Of a stretch of DNA of 64,000 nt, positions 43,047-51,806 are shown in pieces; positions within the stretch are counted from its first letter, which is position 1, and every line of letters starts with the position of its first letter. The notes under the pieces were generated by a model, which did no database searches, was not told where the DNA came from, and saw nothing but the letters and a program-made list of their open reading frames with translations. Origin of the DNA: G963923955 sp963923955 (GTDB lineage Bacteria > Pseudomonadota > Gammaproteobacteria > Eutrophobiales > Eutrophobiaceae); the NCBI GenBank assembly GCA_963923955.1, contig OZ000552.1:2418001-2482000 (forward strand). The letters are read 5' to 3'. Position numbers and translations under genes: made by a program.

Positions 43047-44624
43047 ATGCAAGAGCTACTTACCATCAAACAGGCCAGTCTGTGGGCAAGTCATTATTTA
43101 GCAAAGGACGTAACGGCATCCAACATATCGTACCTGATTCAATATGGAAAAATAAAGAAGCATGGCGTAAATGGGGCGACATTCGTCAATAAGCATGACC
43201 TGATAGCGTATTACAAGAGCTTTAACGGACAGCGGGAAAGCGACTGGCGAGAGAAGTTGGGCGATGACCTGAACTGGGCCTTGTCGTTCGACTACCTCAA
43301 AGAGAAAGAAACGACCAAGCATGTGCATCGGCTGCACCCCTACAAGGGCAAGTTCATTCCGCAGCTGGTGGAGTACTTTTTAGATACGCACACCGACCGC
43401 TTCAAGAAGCAGGCTTATTTCAAGCCGGGCGATATCCTGCTCGATCCCTTTGCGGGAAGCGGCACCACGCTGGTGCAGGCCAGCGAACTCGGTATGCACG
43501 CGATCGGCATTGACATCTCGCCATTCAACACCCTCATGGCGAATGTCAAGCTGGCAAAGGTCGATTTTCAAGACCTGCACAGGGAGGTAAAAAGCATGAC
43601 CCGTGCCTTGCAAGCATTTGCGCACGCTAACCCCAACACGCCATTTGAAAATGAACTCCTCGAAGCCTTGAATGTATTCAACAAGGACTATTTCCCCTCC
43701 CCAGACTTCAAAATAAAAGTTCGGCAAAAAGAGATAGACGAAGGCACCTATACTGCCGAGAAAGCAGAGGAGTTTGCCCTTGTATTTAATAGGCTAAAAG
43801 AAAAACACGATATAAAAATCGAGCAAGCGCGCGCAGATACTTTTCTTGAGCAATGGTATCTTGCGCCGGTCAGGCGGGAAATAGATTTTATGTTTGAGCA
43901 ATTAAAAAAGGTGCGCCGCCCAACGACCAAAAGCATCATCACCCTTATCTTAAGCCGAACCATGCGCTCCTGCCGAGCCACTACGCATGCCGACTTAGCC
44001 ACACTCAAGGAGCCTGTAGCCCAAACCTACTATTGTCGAAAGCACGGCAAAATATGCAAGCCGCTCTTTTCCATCCTCTCATGGTGGGAACGATACAGCC
44101 AAGACACCGTCAAGCGGCTTTTTGCGTTCCATCAGCTAAGAACTGATACGCATCAAAAATGCCTGCAGGGCGATGCGAGAAGTATGGATATTTTCGCGGC
44201 GTTATCAGCAAAAGAGCCTGCGTTTGGGAAACTGGCCGAGCAGCAGAAGATTCGGGGAATATTCTCCAGCCCACCCTATGTGGGCCTGATCGATTATCAC
44301 GAGCAACATGCCTATGCCTATGATTTGTTTGGTTTCCAACGCCATGATGAGTTAGAAATAGGGCCGCTGTTCAAGGGGCAGGGCAGGATCGCCCGGCAAA
44401 GTTATATAGAAGGTATTGCGCAAGTACTGAATAATGTCAAACCATGCTTGCAAAGTGATTATGATGTATTTCTCGTCGCCAACGACAAATACAAGATGTA
44501 TCCCACCATTGCAGCAAAATCGGGCATGCAGATCGTGAAGCAATACAAAAGACCAGTGCTGAACAGAACGGAGAAGGATAAGTCGGCGTATGCTGAAATT
44601 ATATTTCACCTAAAAGAAAAATAA
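43047..44624 (+). CDS. type II DNA methyltransferase with N-terminal helix-turn-helix
   Basis: From ATG 43047 this encodes 525 residues; the open frame extends 33 codons upstream, but MQELLTIKQASLWASHYL is a natural start. Residues 1-60 look like an excisionase-type HTH that could bind DNA. Motif I is LDPFAGSGTTLVQA (Asp133) and motif IV SSPPYVG (407-413); SPPY points to N4-cytosine modification. The interval between motifs is long (about 270 residues) and probably holds the target-recognition domain. The stop overlaps the start of a nuclease gene by one base (TAATG). The pair is on the opposite strand to its neighbours and is visibly richer in A+T, which suggests acquisition. Confidence 0.88.
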   Translation: MQELLTIKQASLWASHYLAKDVTASNISYLIQYGKIKKHGVNGATFVNKHDLIAYYKSFNGQRESDWREKLGDDLNWALSFDYLKEKETTKHVHRLHPYKGKFIPQLVEYFLDTHTDRFKKQAYFKPGDILLDPFAGSGTTLVQASELGMHAIGIDISPFNTLMANVKLAKVDFQDLHREVKSMTRALQAFAHANPNTPFENELLEALNVFNKDYFPSPDFKIKVRQKEIDEGTYTAEKAEEFALVFNRLKEKHDIKIEQARADTFLEQWYLAPVRREIDFMFEQLKKVRRPTTKSIITLILSRTMRSCRATTHADLATLKEPVAQTYYCRKHGKICKPLFSILSWWERYSQDTVKRLFAFHQLRTDTHQKCLQGDARSMDIFAALSAKEPAFGKLAEQQKIRGIFSSPPYVGLIDYHEQHAYAYDLFGFQRHDELEIGPLFKGQGRIARQSYIEGIAQVLNNVKPCLQSDYDVFLVANDKYKMYPTIAAKSGMQIVKQYKRPVLNRTEKDKSAYAEIIFHLKEK

Positions 44625-45403
44625 TGGCGCTTAGTCAGCAACAGATGGCATTGATCGAAGATGCCATCAGCAACAGCCTGCGTAATAAATTCAAGACCTA
44701 CCATCCCGAACCGGCGGCGATGCCTTTTCATACCCGGCTGCTGGGCAAAGACAGACTGGCACTTTATGCGTTTATTCACTCATTAAACACCAACTTCGGT
44801 ACGACCATTTTTGAGCCGGTAGCCGTCTCCTTGGCAGCCGACCGCTTCAAAATAGCCAAGTCTCAAGTGAAGTCGGGAAACCAGATCAGCACAAAGGCGC
44901 AAATTGAAATTCAACGAATCATGGACGAACTCACGACAGCCGATAGCATCCCTGATAAAACGAAAGAAATTGAAATCATCCGCAGCGTTTGCCAAAGCGG
45001 AGAGATGCGACAGGTAAAGCCTACTCGAGTCGATGTTTATCTTAAAAATTGCAACGGGGAGACTTATCTGATTGACATCAAAACCGCGAAGCCTAACAAA
45101 GGCGGGTTCAAAGAATTTAAGCGAACATTATTAGAATGGGCAGCTGCCTTATTGGCGGAAAATCCGGAGGCAAAAGTGAACACGCTGATTGCCATCCCCT
45201 ACAATCCGTATGCGCCGAAACCATATAGCCGCTGGACGATGGCAGGCATGCTTGACGTAAAGCAAGAGTTGAAAGTCGCCGCAGAATTTTGGGACTTTCT
45301 CGGCGGAGACGGCGCATACCATGACTTACTCGAATGCTTTGAACGCGTCGGAATAGCGATGTACGCGGAGATAGATGACTACTTTGCGAGGTTTAGGGAA
45401 TAG
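44624..45403 (+). CDS. type II restriction endonuclease, TdeIII/MjaII-like
   Basis: A 259-residue protein with a PD-(D/E)XK core: Asp137 (PTRVDVYLKN), then Asp151 and Lys153 (IDIKTAKPNKGG). From memory of the family, IDIKTAKPNKGGFKEFKRT and the overall length match TdeIII/MjaII-type enzymes, whose known members cut GGNCC; the target here is not proven. The gene follows the methyltransferase with a one-base overlap, as expected for a co-translated restriction-modification pair. Base composition is lower in G+C than the adjacent atp and par genes. The pair lies between atpI and parB, which are usually adjacent. Confidence 0.8.
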   Translation: MALSQQQMALIEDAISNSLRNKFKTYHPEPAAMPFHTRLLGKDRLALYAFIHSLNTNFGTTIFEPVAVSLAADRFKIAKSQVKSGNQISTKAQIEIQRIMDELTTADSIPDKTKEIEIIRSVCQSGEMRQVKPTRVDVYLKNCNGETYLIDIKTAKPNKGGFKEFKRTLLEWAAALLAENPEAKVNTLIAIPYNPYAPKPYSRWTMAGMLDVKQELKVAAEFWDFLGGDGAYHDLLECFERVGIAMYAEIDDYFARFRE

Positions 45404-45492
45404 GCGCAGCCCTGTCGTTGCATACGCCGCTGTTGCCCCGGATCGGCCGGCTTCGTGAGCAGCCCGTTTCATTGCTTAATTTTCTAAGAGCC

Positions 45493-46359
45493 TCATTTAA
45501 TATGCTTGAGAATGCCATCGAGTTCATCCAGCGAATTGTAGTTTATCCGCAGACTTCCCTTGCCTTTTGTGTCGCAGTTTATCTTGACCGCAGCGCCCAG
45601 TTTCTCGGATAACTCATCTTGCAAATGACGGATATTGGGATCTATCCCTTGTGTTTTTTTTGTCTTGGGCTTTGCGCCACTCTGTAATTTTTTCACCCGC
45701 TCTTCAATCGCGCGCACGGACAGTCCATGTTTGGCTATTTGCTCGGCAAGCTCTATCTGCTTCGCCGCCGACAAGGTCAATAAGGCCCTGGCGTGGCCCA
45801 GGCTTAGGCTGCCCTGCTCCAGCAGTCTTTTGACCTGCGGGCTCAGCCCCAACAGGCGCAGCAGGTTGGTCACCGCAGAACGTGAGCGCCCCACCGCAGC
45901 GGCGATGGCCGCATGGGTCATGGAAAACTCATTGAGCAAGCGATGCAGTGCTTGCGCCTGTTCTATCGGGTTTAAGTCTTCGCGTTGTATGTTTTCAATC
46001 AAGGCCAGGCACATCGCGGCCTGATCATCGATCTCGTGGATGAGGGCCGGGACTTCATGCAAGCCCGCCAGTTGCGCCGCCCGCCAGCGCCGCTCGCCGG
46101 CGATGATTTCGTATTGCTGCCCATTGCCGAGCGGCCGCGCCACGATCGGCTGTATGATGCCTTGTGTGCGGATGGAATCGGCCAATTCCTGCAAGCTGTC
46201 TTGGGCAAAATGCGTACGCGGTTGGTAGGGGCTGCGCTGCAACAGCTCGATCGGCACTGTACGCAGGCGCTCGGCAGCGGGCGCGGCAGATTCCTGGGCC
46301 GGCCGCGCACTTAACAGCGCCTCCAGCCCCTTGCCCAGCCCTCGTTTGCGGGTCGCCAT
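45493..46359 (-). CDS. parB: chromosome-partitioning protein ParB
   Basis: A 288-residue CTP-dependent DNA clamp that loads at parS. The start MATRKRGLGKGLEALLS is typical, the CTP-binding ParB/Srx region has GERRWRAAQLAG and ENIQREDLNPIEQA, and an HTH follows (MTHAAIAAAVGRSRSAVTN). The C-terminal 40 residues form the dimerisation domain. It lies 2 bases after parA. No obvious parS site (TGTTnCACGTGAAACA) was found by eye. Confidence 0.96.
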   Translation of the reverse strand: MATRKRGLGKGLEALLSARPAQESAAPAAERLRTVPIELLQRSPYQPRTHFAQDSLQELADSIRTQGIIQPIVARPLGNGQQYEIIAGERRWRAAQLAGLHEVPALIHEIDDQAAMCLALIENIQREDLNPIEQAQALHRLLNEFSMTHAAIAAAVGRSRSAVTNLLRLLGLSPQVKRLLEQGSLSLGHARALLTLSAAKQIELAEQIAKHGLSVRAIEERVKKLQSGAKPKTKKTQGIDPNIRHLQDELSEKLGAAVKINCDTKGKGSLRINYNSLDELDGILKHIK

Positions 46360-46361
46360 GG

Positions 46362-47138
46362 CTAGGCCGCCGGCCCGGCCCGGTTCAGCATCTCGCCGGC
46401 CAGCGCCAGATAGGCCAGCGCCCCGCGCGAGGCGCGGTCGTATTTGATGATCGGCAGGCCATGACTAGGGGCTTCGGCCAAGCGCACATTGCGCGGGATG
46501 ATGGTGCGATAGACCTTCTCGCCGAAATGCTCCAGTAATTGCGCCGAGACCTGGCAGGCCAGGTTGTTACGCGGGTCATACATGGTGCGCAGCAGCCCTT
46601 CGATCTGCAGGCCTGGGTTGAGGTGGGTACGGATCTTCTCAATCGTCTCCAGCAAGGCGGCCAGCCCCTCCAGGGCGTAATACTCACACTGCATGGGGAT
46701 CATCACCGCATCGGCCGCGACCAGGGCATTGACTGTGAGCATATTCAAGGCCGGCGGGCAATCGATGAAAATAAAATCATACTCGGCCTGCGCCGGTGCC
46801 AAGGCATTGCGCAGGCGCACCTCGCGGGCAAGCTCTTCGAGCAGCGCGGCTTCTGCCCCAGTCAAATCGGCATTGCTGGGCACCAGATCAAACTGGCATT
46901 GTTCTGCGCGGGTCAGGACTTGTGCCAGCGCCAACTCGCCCATCAACACCTCATAGCTGGTGGATAATTGCGCACTCTTGTCCACCCCGCTGCCCATGGT
47001 GGCATTGCCCTGTGGGTCCAAGTCAACCAGCAACACGCGGCGCCGGGCCGCGGCCAGGGAGGCGGCTAAGTTCACGCTCGTGGTCGTCTTGCCGACCCCG
47101 CCTTTTTGGTTCGCCACTGCGATAACCTTCGCCACCAT
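46362..47138 (-). CDS. parA: chromosome-partitioning ATPase ParA (Soj)
   Basis: A 258-residue ATPase that forms gradients on the nucleoid and moves ParB complexes. The deviant Walker A motif is KGGVGKTTTSVNLAASL near residue 12, with DLDPQGNATMGSGV and the hydrophobic FIDCPPALNML following. The length (no N-terminal HTH) marks the chromosomal type. parB follows after 2 bases; rsmG precedes by 31 bases. Confidence 0.96.
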   Translation of the reverse strand: MVAKVIAVANQKGGVGKTTTSVNLAASLAAARRRVLLVDLDPQGNATMGSGVDKSAQLSTSYEVLMGELALAQVLTRAEQCQFDLVPSNADLTGAEAALLEELAREVRLRNALAPAQAEYDFIFIDCPPALNMLTVNALVAADAVMIPMQCEYYALEGLAALLETIEKIRTHLNPGLQIEGLLRTMYDPRNNLACQVSAQLLEHFGEKVYRTIIPRNVRLAEAPSHGLPIIKYDRASRGALAYLALAGEMLNRAGPAA

Positions 47139-47169
47139 GTCTTTATATGCCGTGCTGAGGGGGCGGCCA

Positions 47170-47826
47170 TTATTGCACAGTCAGGCCGCGCTGGATAAGC
47201 AGATTGCGCGGCGCCTCCACGCCCGGCACGGCGAACTTCTCTATCCTAATGCGCGCCGCCTGTTGTTTCAACAAGGCCTGCTCCGGCGCGGACAGCTCGC
47301 CCTTCATGGCCAGGATCAGGGTCTGGGGGCCGGCAAGATGGGCGATGGCCTTGGTGAAATCCGCAAAGGAACTCAATGCCCGCGCGATGATGAGATCAAA
47401 GCCTCCCGCTCCGGAAAAATCCTCGACTCGGCTCTGTATCACTTGCACATTTTTAGGCTTAAGCTGCATACAAAGATGGTTAAGAAAGCGGATCTTCTTG
47501 CCCTTGCCATCCAGCAGCACCCAATGCGTCTGCGGCGCCGCCAGCGCCAGGATAAACCCCGGCAGACCGGCCCCGGTGCCCACATCCAGGCAAGCCTGTC
47601 CGCGCACAAAGGGCAACACGGCCAAGCTGTCCAGCACATGATAGGCCAGCATCTTTGCCGGCTCCCGGATGCCGCTTAAGCTATAGGCCCGGTTCCACTT
47701 TTGCAGCAGGGCGATGTAATCCAAATACGCATCCAGCGGATGACTGCCCGGCGCCATGCCCAACTCACGCAGGCCCTCTTCCAGCTGCGCGGCCAGGGCT
47801 GCGCGGGCTTGCGCCGACTCAGGCAC
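47170..47826 (-). CDS. rsmG: 16S rRNA (guanine527-N7)-methyltransferase
   Basis: A 218-residue methyltransferase that modifies G527 of 16S rRNA using S-adenosylmethionine. The cofactor motif is DVGTGAGLPGFILAL near residue 75, and NRAYSLSGIREPAKMLAYHV precedes it. It overlaps mnmG by 8 bases in the same strand, which is the usual gidB position. Confidence 0.95.
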   Translation of the reverse strand: MPESAQARAALAAQLEEGLRELGMAPGSHPLDAYLDYIALLQKWNRAYSLSGIREPAKMLAYHVLDSLAVLPFVRGQACLDVGTGAGLPGFILALAAPQTHWVLLDGKGKKIRFLNHLCMQLKPKNVQVIQSRVEDFSGAGGFDLIIARALSSFADFTKAIAHLAGPQTLILAMKGELSAPEQALLKQQAARIRIEKFAVPGVEAPRNLLIQRGLTVQ

Positions 47827-49711
47827 TCTTCTTCAGGTGCAAGGCTTTTTTAAGATGCACCCGCAGCACAGAGATGGCGGCCGGGGTGAGTCCGGGGATG
47901 CGGGCGGCCTGGCCTAAGGTATGCGGGCGCTGCGCGTTTAGTTTTTGCGCGGCCTCGGCGGATAGGCCGGACAGGCGCAAGTAGTCTATATCTGGCGGCA
48001 AGGCGGCATCCTCATCGCGCCGATTACGGGCGATCTCCAACTCCTGCCGCTCGATGTAGCCGTGGTACTTGGCCTGCACTTCCAGTTGCCAGGCGGCCTC
48101 CTCACCCAGCTTGGATAGATCAACGCCGGGCAGGCTTTCCAGATCGGCAAGACTTAACCCCGGACGGCGCAGCAACTGCAACAGGCTGGCCTCCTTGCGC
48201 AAGGGCTGACCCAGCACCCGCAGGGCTTCCGCCGCCGGCAGCGTATCTGGATGAAGCCGAATCGCTTGCAGGTATTGCCGCCCCTGCTCGATGGCTTCCT
48301 GCTTCTCGGCAAAGGCCCGCCAGCGCGCATCATTGACGAGTCCCAGTTCACGACCGATCTCGGTCAGGCGCAGGTCGGCATTATCCTCGCGCAACAGCAA
48401 GCGGTACTCGGCGCGGCTGGTGAACATGCGATAGGGCTCGCTGGTGCCGCGCGTGATCAGGTCATCGATCAAAACCCCCGTGTAGCCCTGATCGCGGCGT
48501 GGGCTCCAGGGTGCCTCCTCCTTAACCCGCAGGCCGGCATTCAAGCCGGCGATGAGACCTTGCGCGGCGGCCTCTTCGTAACCTGTAGTGCCGTTGATCT
48601 GGCCGGCGAAAAACAGGCCGGCGAGAAAGCGGGTCTCCAGCCATGGTTGCAGATCACGCGGGTCAAAAAAATCATACTCGATGGCATAGCCGGGGCGCAT
48701 GATGTGCGCCTTTTCAAGGCCCTTGATGGAGCGCACCAGCGCATATTGCACGGCAAAGGGCAGGCTGGTGGAGATGCCGTTGGGATAGACTTCATGCGTA
48801 TGCAAGCCCTCCGGTTCAATGAAGATCTGGTGCGAGTTCTTATCGGCAAAGCGTACCACCTTGTCCTCAACCGACGGGCAATAGCGTGGGCCGGCGGCGG
48901 TGATGCTGCCGTTATACATGGGCGATTGCGACAGCGCAGCGCGGATGATGTCATGAGTGCGCTCGTTGGTATGGCTTATGTGGCAGGCCACCTGTTGCGG
49001 GTGCTGCGCCGCTTGGCCCAGAAAAGAAAATACCGGCAGCGGCTCATCGCCGGGTTGTGCTGTAAGTTGGCGATAATCAATCGTCCGGCCGTCAAGGCGC
49101 GGCGGGGTGCCGGTTTTTAAGCGCTCCACACGGAAGGGCAATGCGCGCAGGCGCTGCGCCAGGGCATTGGCGGGGGGGTCGCCGGCGCGCCCGCCTTGAT
49201 AATTCGACTCACCAACGTGGATCCTGCCGCCGAGAAAGGTGCCGACTGTTAAGACCACACAGGGCGCATGAAACTTCACGCCCATCTGCGTTACCACGCC
49301 CGTGACCGCTTCCCCGGCGACGATGAGATCATCCACCACCTGCTGGAAGATGTGCAGGTTCTCGTGGCGCTCAAGGAAGGGGCGAACGCTGCCTTTATAC
49401 AGGCTGCGATCGATCTGCGCCCGGGTGGCGCGCACCGCCGGGCCCTTGCGGGCGTTTAAGGTGCGGAATTGAATGCCGCTGTGATCCGCGGCTTGCGCCA
49501 TCAGGCCGCCTAAAGCATCGATCTCCTTGACCAGATGCCCCTTGCCAATGCCGCCGATGGCCGGGTTGCACGACATCTGCCCCAGGGTGTCGATGCTCTG
49601 CGTCAACAACAGGGTGCGCACGCCCATGCGCGCCGCGGCCAGCGCGGCCTCGGTGCCGGCATGGCCGCCGCCGACTACGATGACTTCGTATTGTTGCGCG
49701 TGGGTGTTCAC
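47819..49711 (-). CDS. mnmG: tRNA uridine-5-carboxymethylaminomethyl modification enzyme MnmG
   Basis: A 630-residue FAD protein that, with MnmE, modifies U34 of some tRNAs. The FAD motif is VVGGGHAGTEAALAAARMG near residue 12, and MSCNPAIGGIGKGHLVKEID and FRTLNARKGPAVRATRAQ are the family blocks. Length agrees with E. coli MnmG. In many gammaproteobacteria oriC lies upstream of this gene; here only 15 bases separate it from a BNR-repeat gene, so oriC is not at that spot. Confidence 0.97.
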   Translation of the reverse strand: MNTHAQQYEVIVVGGGHAGTEAALAAARMGVRTLLLTQSIDTLGQMSCNPAIGGIGKGHLVKEIDALGGLMAQAADHSGIQFRTLNARKGPAVRATRAQIDRSLYKGSVRPFLERHENLHIFQQVVDDLIVAGEAVTGVVTQMGVKFHAPCVVLTVGTFLGGRIHVGESNYQGGRAGDPPANALAQRLRALPFRVERLKTGTPPRLDGRTIDYRQLTAQPGDEPLPVFSFLGQAAQHPQQVACHISHTNERTHDIIRAALSQSPMYNGSITAAGPRYCPSVEDKVVRFADKNSHQIFIEPEGLHTHEVYPNGISTSLPFAVQYALVRSIKGLEKAHIMRPGYAIEYDFFDPRDLQPWLETRFLAGLFFAGQINGTTGYEEAAAQGLIAGLNAGLRVKEEAPWSPRRDQGYTGVLIDDLITRGTSEPYRMFTSRAEYRLLLREDNADLRLTEIGRELGLVNDARWRAFAEKQEAIEQGRQYLQAIRLHPDTLPAAEALRVLGQPLRKEASLLQLLRRPGLSLADLESLPGVDLSKLGEEAAWQLEVQAKYHGYIERQELEIARNRRDEDAALPPDIDYLRLSGLSAEAAQKLNAQRPHTLGQAARIPGLTPAAISVLRVHLKKALHLKKSA

Positions 49712-49726
49712 TGGGCGGGGAAGCGG

Positions 49727-50806
49727 CTAGGCAAATGTACAGGAATACACCGGCGGCAGGTTGTTGTTCAGGCACGCCCAGCCCTCGCCCCGATCCTCGC
49801 TGAGATAGACATTGCCAGTGGTCGTGCCAAAGGCCAGGGTGTCGCCATGAACCGCAAGCGCATGCCGAAACACCAGGTCATAACTGGCCTGCTGCGGCAG
49901 GCCGCGGGTGAAGGATTGCCAGCTCTTGCCGCCATCCTCAGTGCGGCAAACGCGCAGGGCATGATCAATGGCAACCCGGCATTCGTCCTTGTGCGCCGGA
50001 ATGACCCAGGCCACCTCGCTGTTTTGATCATCGGCTGCAATGGCAAAACCAAAGCGCGGATGCTCCTCACCGCTCACCTCTTGCCAATGTGCGCCCGCAT
50101 CGGTGGAGCGATAGACGCCGGCGTGATTTTGCTGCCACAGCACCTCCGGGGCCGCCCGGCAGGCCACCAGCAAGTGGGCATCATGCCCGACCTCGGCCTT
50201 CGGGTCCGGCAGAAAATCGGCCTTTAGGCCTTTATTGCGTGGCTGCCAACTCGCCCCGCCGTTGCGCGTTTCAAAGACCCCGGCGCAACTAATCGCCACG
50301 TAGATATGCTGATCATCCTTCGGGTCGATGACAATGCTGTGGATGCCGGGGTGATCACGGCCGCCGCCGAACCATTGCTCCTGGCGCTCGGGCCGCGCCC
50401 ATAGGCCGCGGTTTAGGGTAAAGCTGTTGCCGTTATCATCGCTGCTGAACAGGCCGCCCGGCTCGGTGCCGAGATAAATGCGGCCGGGCTGGTCGGCGCT
50501 GCCGGGCGCAAAGGCCCAGAGATATTTCAAGGTGGCCGGCAGCCCCGGCTTTATCTCTTCGCCCGCCGGGTATTTGGGCGCGGTGATTTCCTGCCAGCTG
50601 CCGCCTTGATCGACACTGCGGTGCAGCTTGCAGCCCCAGTGCCCATGCTCCAGCATTGCCCACCAGGTATGGCTGCGCGCATCACAGGCGGCAAGGGAAA
50701 CCGGAACGCCCAAAAAGTGATCGCCGCGATATTCCCAGCCGGCGGCATTCTTTTCATACACCACCAAACCCTTGCGGGTCCCCAGCAACAAGGTATTTTT
50801 TTTCAT
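49727..50806 (-). CDS. BNR-repeat beta-propeller protein (sialidase-like fold)
   Basis: A 359-residue protein without a signal peptide. BNR/Asp-box repeats recur: SVDQGGSWQEI (about 65), SSDDNGNSFTL (about 120), TRNGGASWQPRN (about 180), STDAGAHWQEV (about 235) and EDGGKSWQSF (about 285), giving a six- or seven-bladed propeller. Catalytic residues of true sialidases are not evident, so an annotation as exo-sialidase would be by fold only. It lies 5 bases downstream of a MoaD/ThiS-like gene; the two are probably co-translated. The function of this pairing is unknown to me. Confidence 0.8.
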   Translation of the reverse strand: MKKNTLLLGTRKGLVVYEKNAAGWEYRGDHFLGVPVSLAACDARSHTWWAMLEHGHWGCKLHRSVDQGGSWQEITAPKYPAGEEIKPGLPATLKYLWAFAPGSADQPGRIYLGTEPGGLFSSDDNGNSFTLNRGLWARPERQEQWFGGGRDHPGIHSIVIDPKDDQHIYVAISCAGVFETRNGGASWQPRNKGLKADFLPDPKAEVGHDAHLLVACRAAPEVLWQQNHAGVYRSTDAGAHWQEVSGEEHPRFGFAIAADDQNSEVAWVIPAHKDECRVAIDHALRVCRTEDGGKSWQSFTRGLPQQASYDLVFRHALAVHGDTLAFGTTTGNVYLSEDRGEGWACLNNNLPPVYSCTFA

Positions 50807-50811
50807 GGCAC

Positions 50812-51084
50812 CTAGCCCCCGGACAATGCCTGGATGATATAAATTTTGTCAGTCGGTGTAACGATGTCACTTAACGCTTTTCGGTCGCGAATGAAGCTAT
50901 CGTTAATGAAAATATTCACATGCCGACGCAGCGCGCCGTTCTCCTCCAGCACATAGTCCATCAGCGCCGGATGCCGCGCGCGCAAGCCGGCCACGATGGC
51001 CTGCACCGTGCCGCCGTCTATCTCGATGGGCGCAAGCTGCGGGGCAAAGCGTTGCAAGGCCGGAGTGAAATGTACGCGCGCCAT
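50812..51084 (-). CDS. MoaD/ThiS-family sulfur-carrier-like protein
   Basis: A 90-residue ubiquitin-fold protein with hydrophobic beta strands (HFTPALQRFAP, RRHVNIFINDSFIRD, DKIYIIQALSGG) and a C-terminal Gly-Gly, the end that is adenylated and thiocarboxylated in sulfur carriers. No MoeB/ThiF activating enzyme or molybdopterin gene is nearby. It precedes the BNR-repeat gene by 5 bases. A protein-conjugation or sulfur-delivery role is possible; which is not shown. Confidence 0.85.
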   Translation of the reverse strand: MARVHFTPALQRFAPQLAPIEIDGGTVQAIVAGLRARHPALMDYVLEENGALRRHVNIFINDSFIRDRKALSDIVTPTDKIYIIQALSGG

Positions 51085-51146
51085 AATTGAATCGATTACT
51101 TTGCTTGCTCTTTAAGGAAACCCTGATTAAGCCAGAAATTGCTTAA

Positions 51147-51689
51147 TTATATACGCGACAAATCCGCCCGGTATTGGTTTTTCAGCTGCACATAATGCTT
51201 CGCCGCATAATCGACAAACCAGGCTTCCTTTTCATTCACCTTGCGCGCCCGCCGCACCGGTGCGCCGATATACAAGTAACCACCCTCCAGCACCTTGCCC
51301 ATCGGCACCAGGCTGCCGGCACCCACGACCACATGATCTTCAAGCACGGCGCCATCAAGAATAGTCGCCGACATGCCGACCAGACAACGACTGCCGACCG
51401 TACAGGCATGCAGCATGGCCTTGTGGCCTACCGTAACATCAGCACCGATAACGGTCGGCAGGCCGCCGGGGACCAACTCGCTGCTGCTGGCAACATGGAT
51501 CACCGTGCCATCCTGGATATTGCTGCGCGCCCCGATAACAATCGCCTGATCATCGCCGCGCAATACTGCCATTGGCCAGACGGAGACATCTTCCCCGATG
51601 TTCACATCCCCGATGATGATCGCTGCTTCATCAACGTAGGCCGACTCAGCAATGCGCGGCGTCTTATCCAGAAAACTACGTAGAGTCAT
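51147..51689 (-). CDS. gamma carbonic anhydrase-like hexapeptide protein (YrdA type)
   Basis: A 180-residue left-handed beta-helix protein. Hexapeptide repeats cover most of the length (VNIGEDVSVWPMAVLRGD, GARSNIQDGTVIHVAS, VTVGHKAMLHACTVG). The metal-binding histidines in HVAS, VGHKAMLH are present. Such proteins bind zinc or iron; many, such as YrdA, show little carbonic anhydrase activity. It is monocistronic and divergent from the dehydrogenase gene at 51807. Confidence 0.88.
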   Translation of the reverse strand: MTLRSFLDKTPRIAESAYVDEAAIIIGDVNIGEDVSVWPMAVLRGDDQAIVIGARSNIQDGTVIHVASSSELVPGGLPTVIGADVTVGHKAMLHACTVGSRCLVGMSATILDGAVLEDHVVVGAGSLVPMGKVLEGGYLYIGAPVRRARKVNEKEAWFVDYAAKHYVQLKNQYRADLSRI

Positions 51690-51792
51690 GGCCCTGTAAA
51701 AATGAAGTGATGATTGCAGACATGGTGTCGATCATAGCATCTTGCTGTCTTTATTGTGGACTATGTTATTCTGGATACATTGACATCTTTGT

Positions 51793-51797
51793 GGAGG
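51793..51797 (+). promoter_or_regulatory. ribosome-binding site deciding the start of the dehydrogenase
   Basis: GGAGG lies 9 bases before ATG 51807 and only 3 before ATG 51801, so 51807 fits better. The start 15 codons upstream of 51801 would place the site inside the gene. Confidence 0.5.
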
Positions 51798-51806
51798 AAA
51801 ATGCGC

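Noticed and set aside
45404..47170. parS sites near parAB
   Set aside because: No TGTTnCACGTGAAACA-like palindrome was found by eye in the par genes or intergenic gaps; a search of the full genome would be needed.
49711..49727. Replication origin beside mnmG
   Set aside because: Only 15 bases separate mnmG from the next gene, and no cluster of DnaA boxes was seen by eye in the window.
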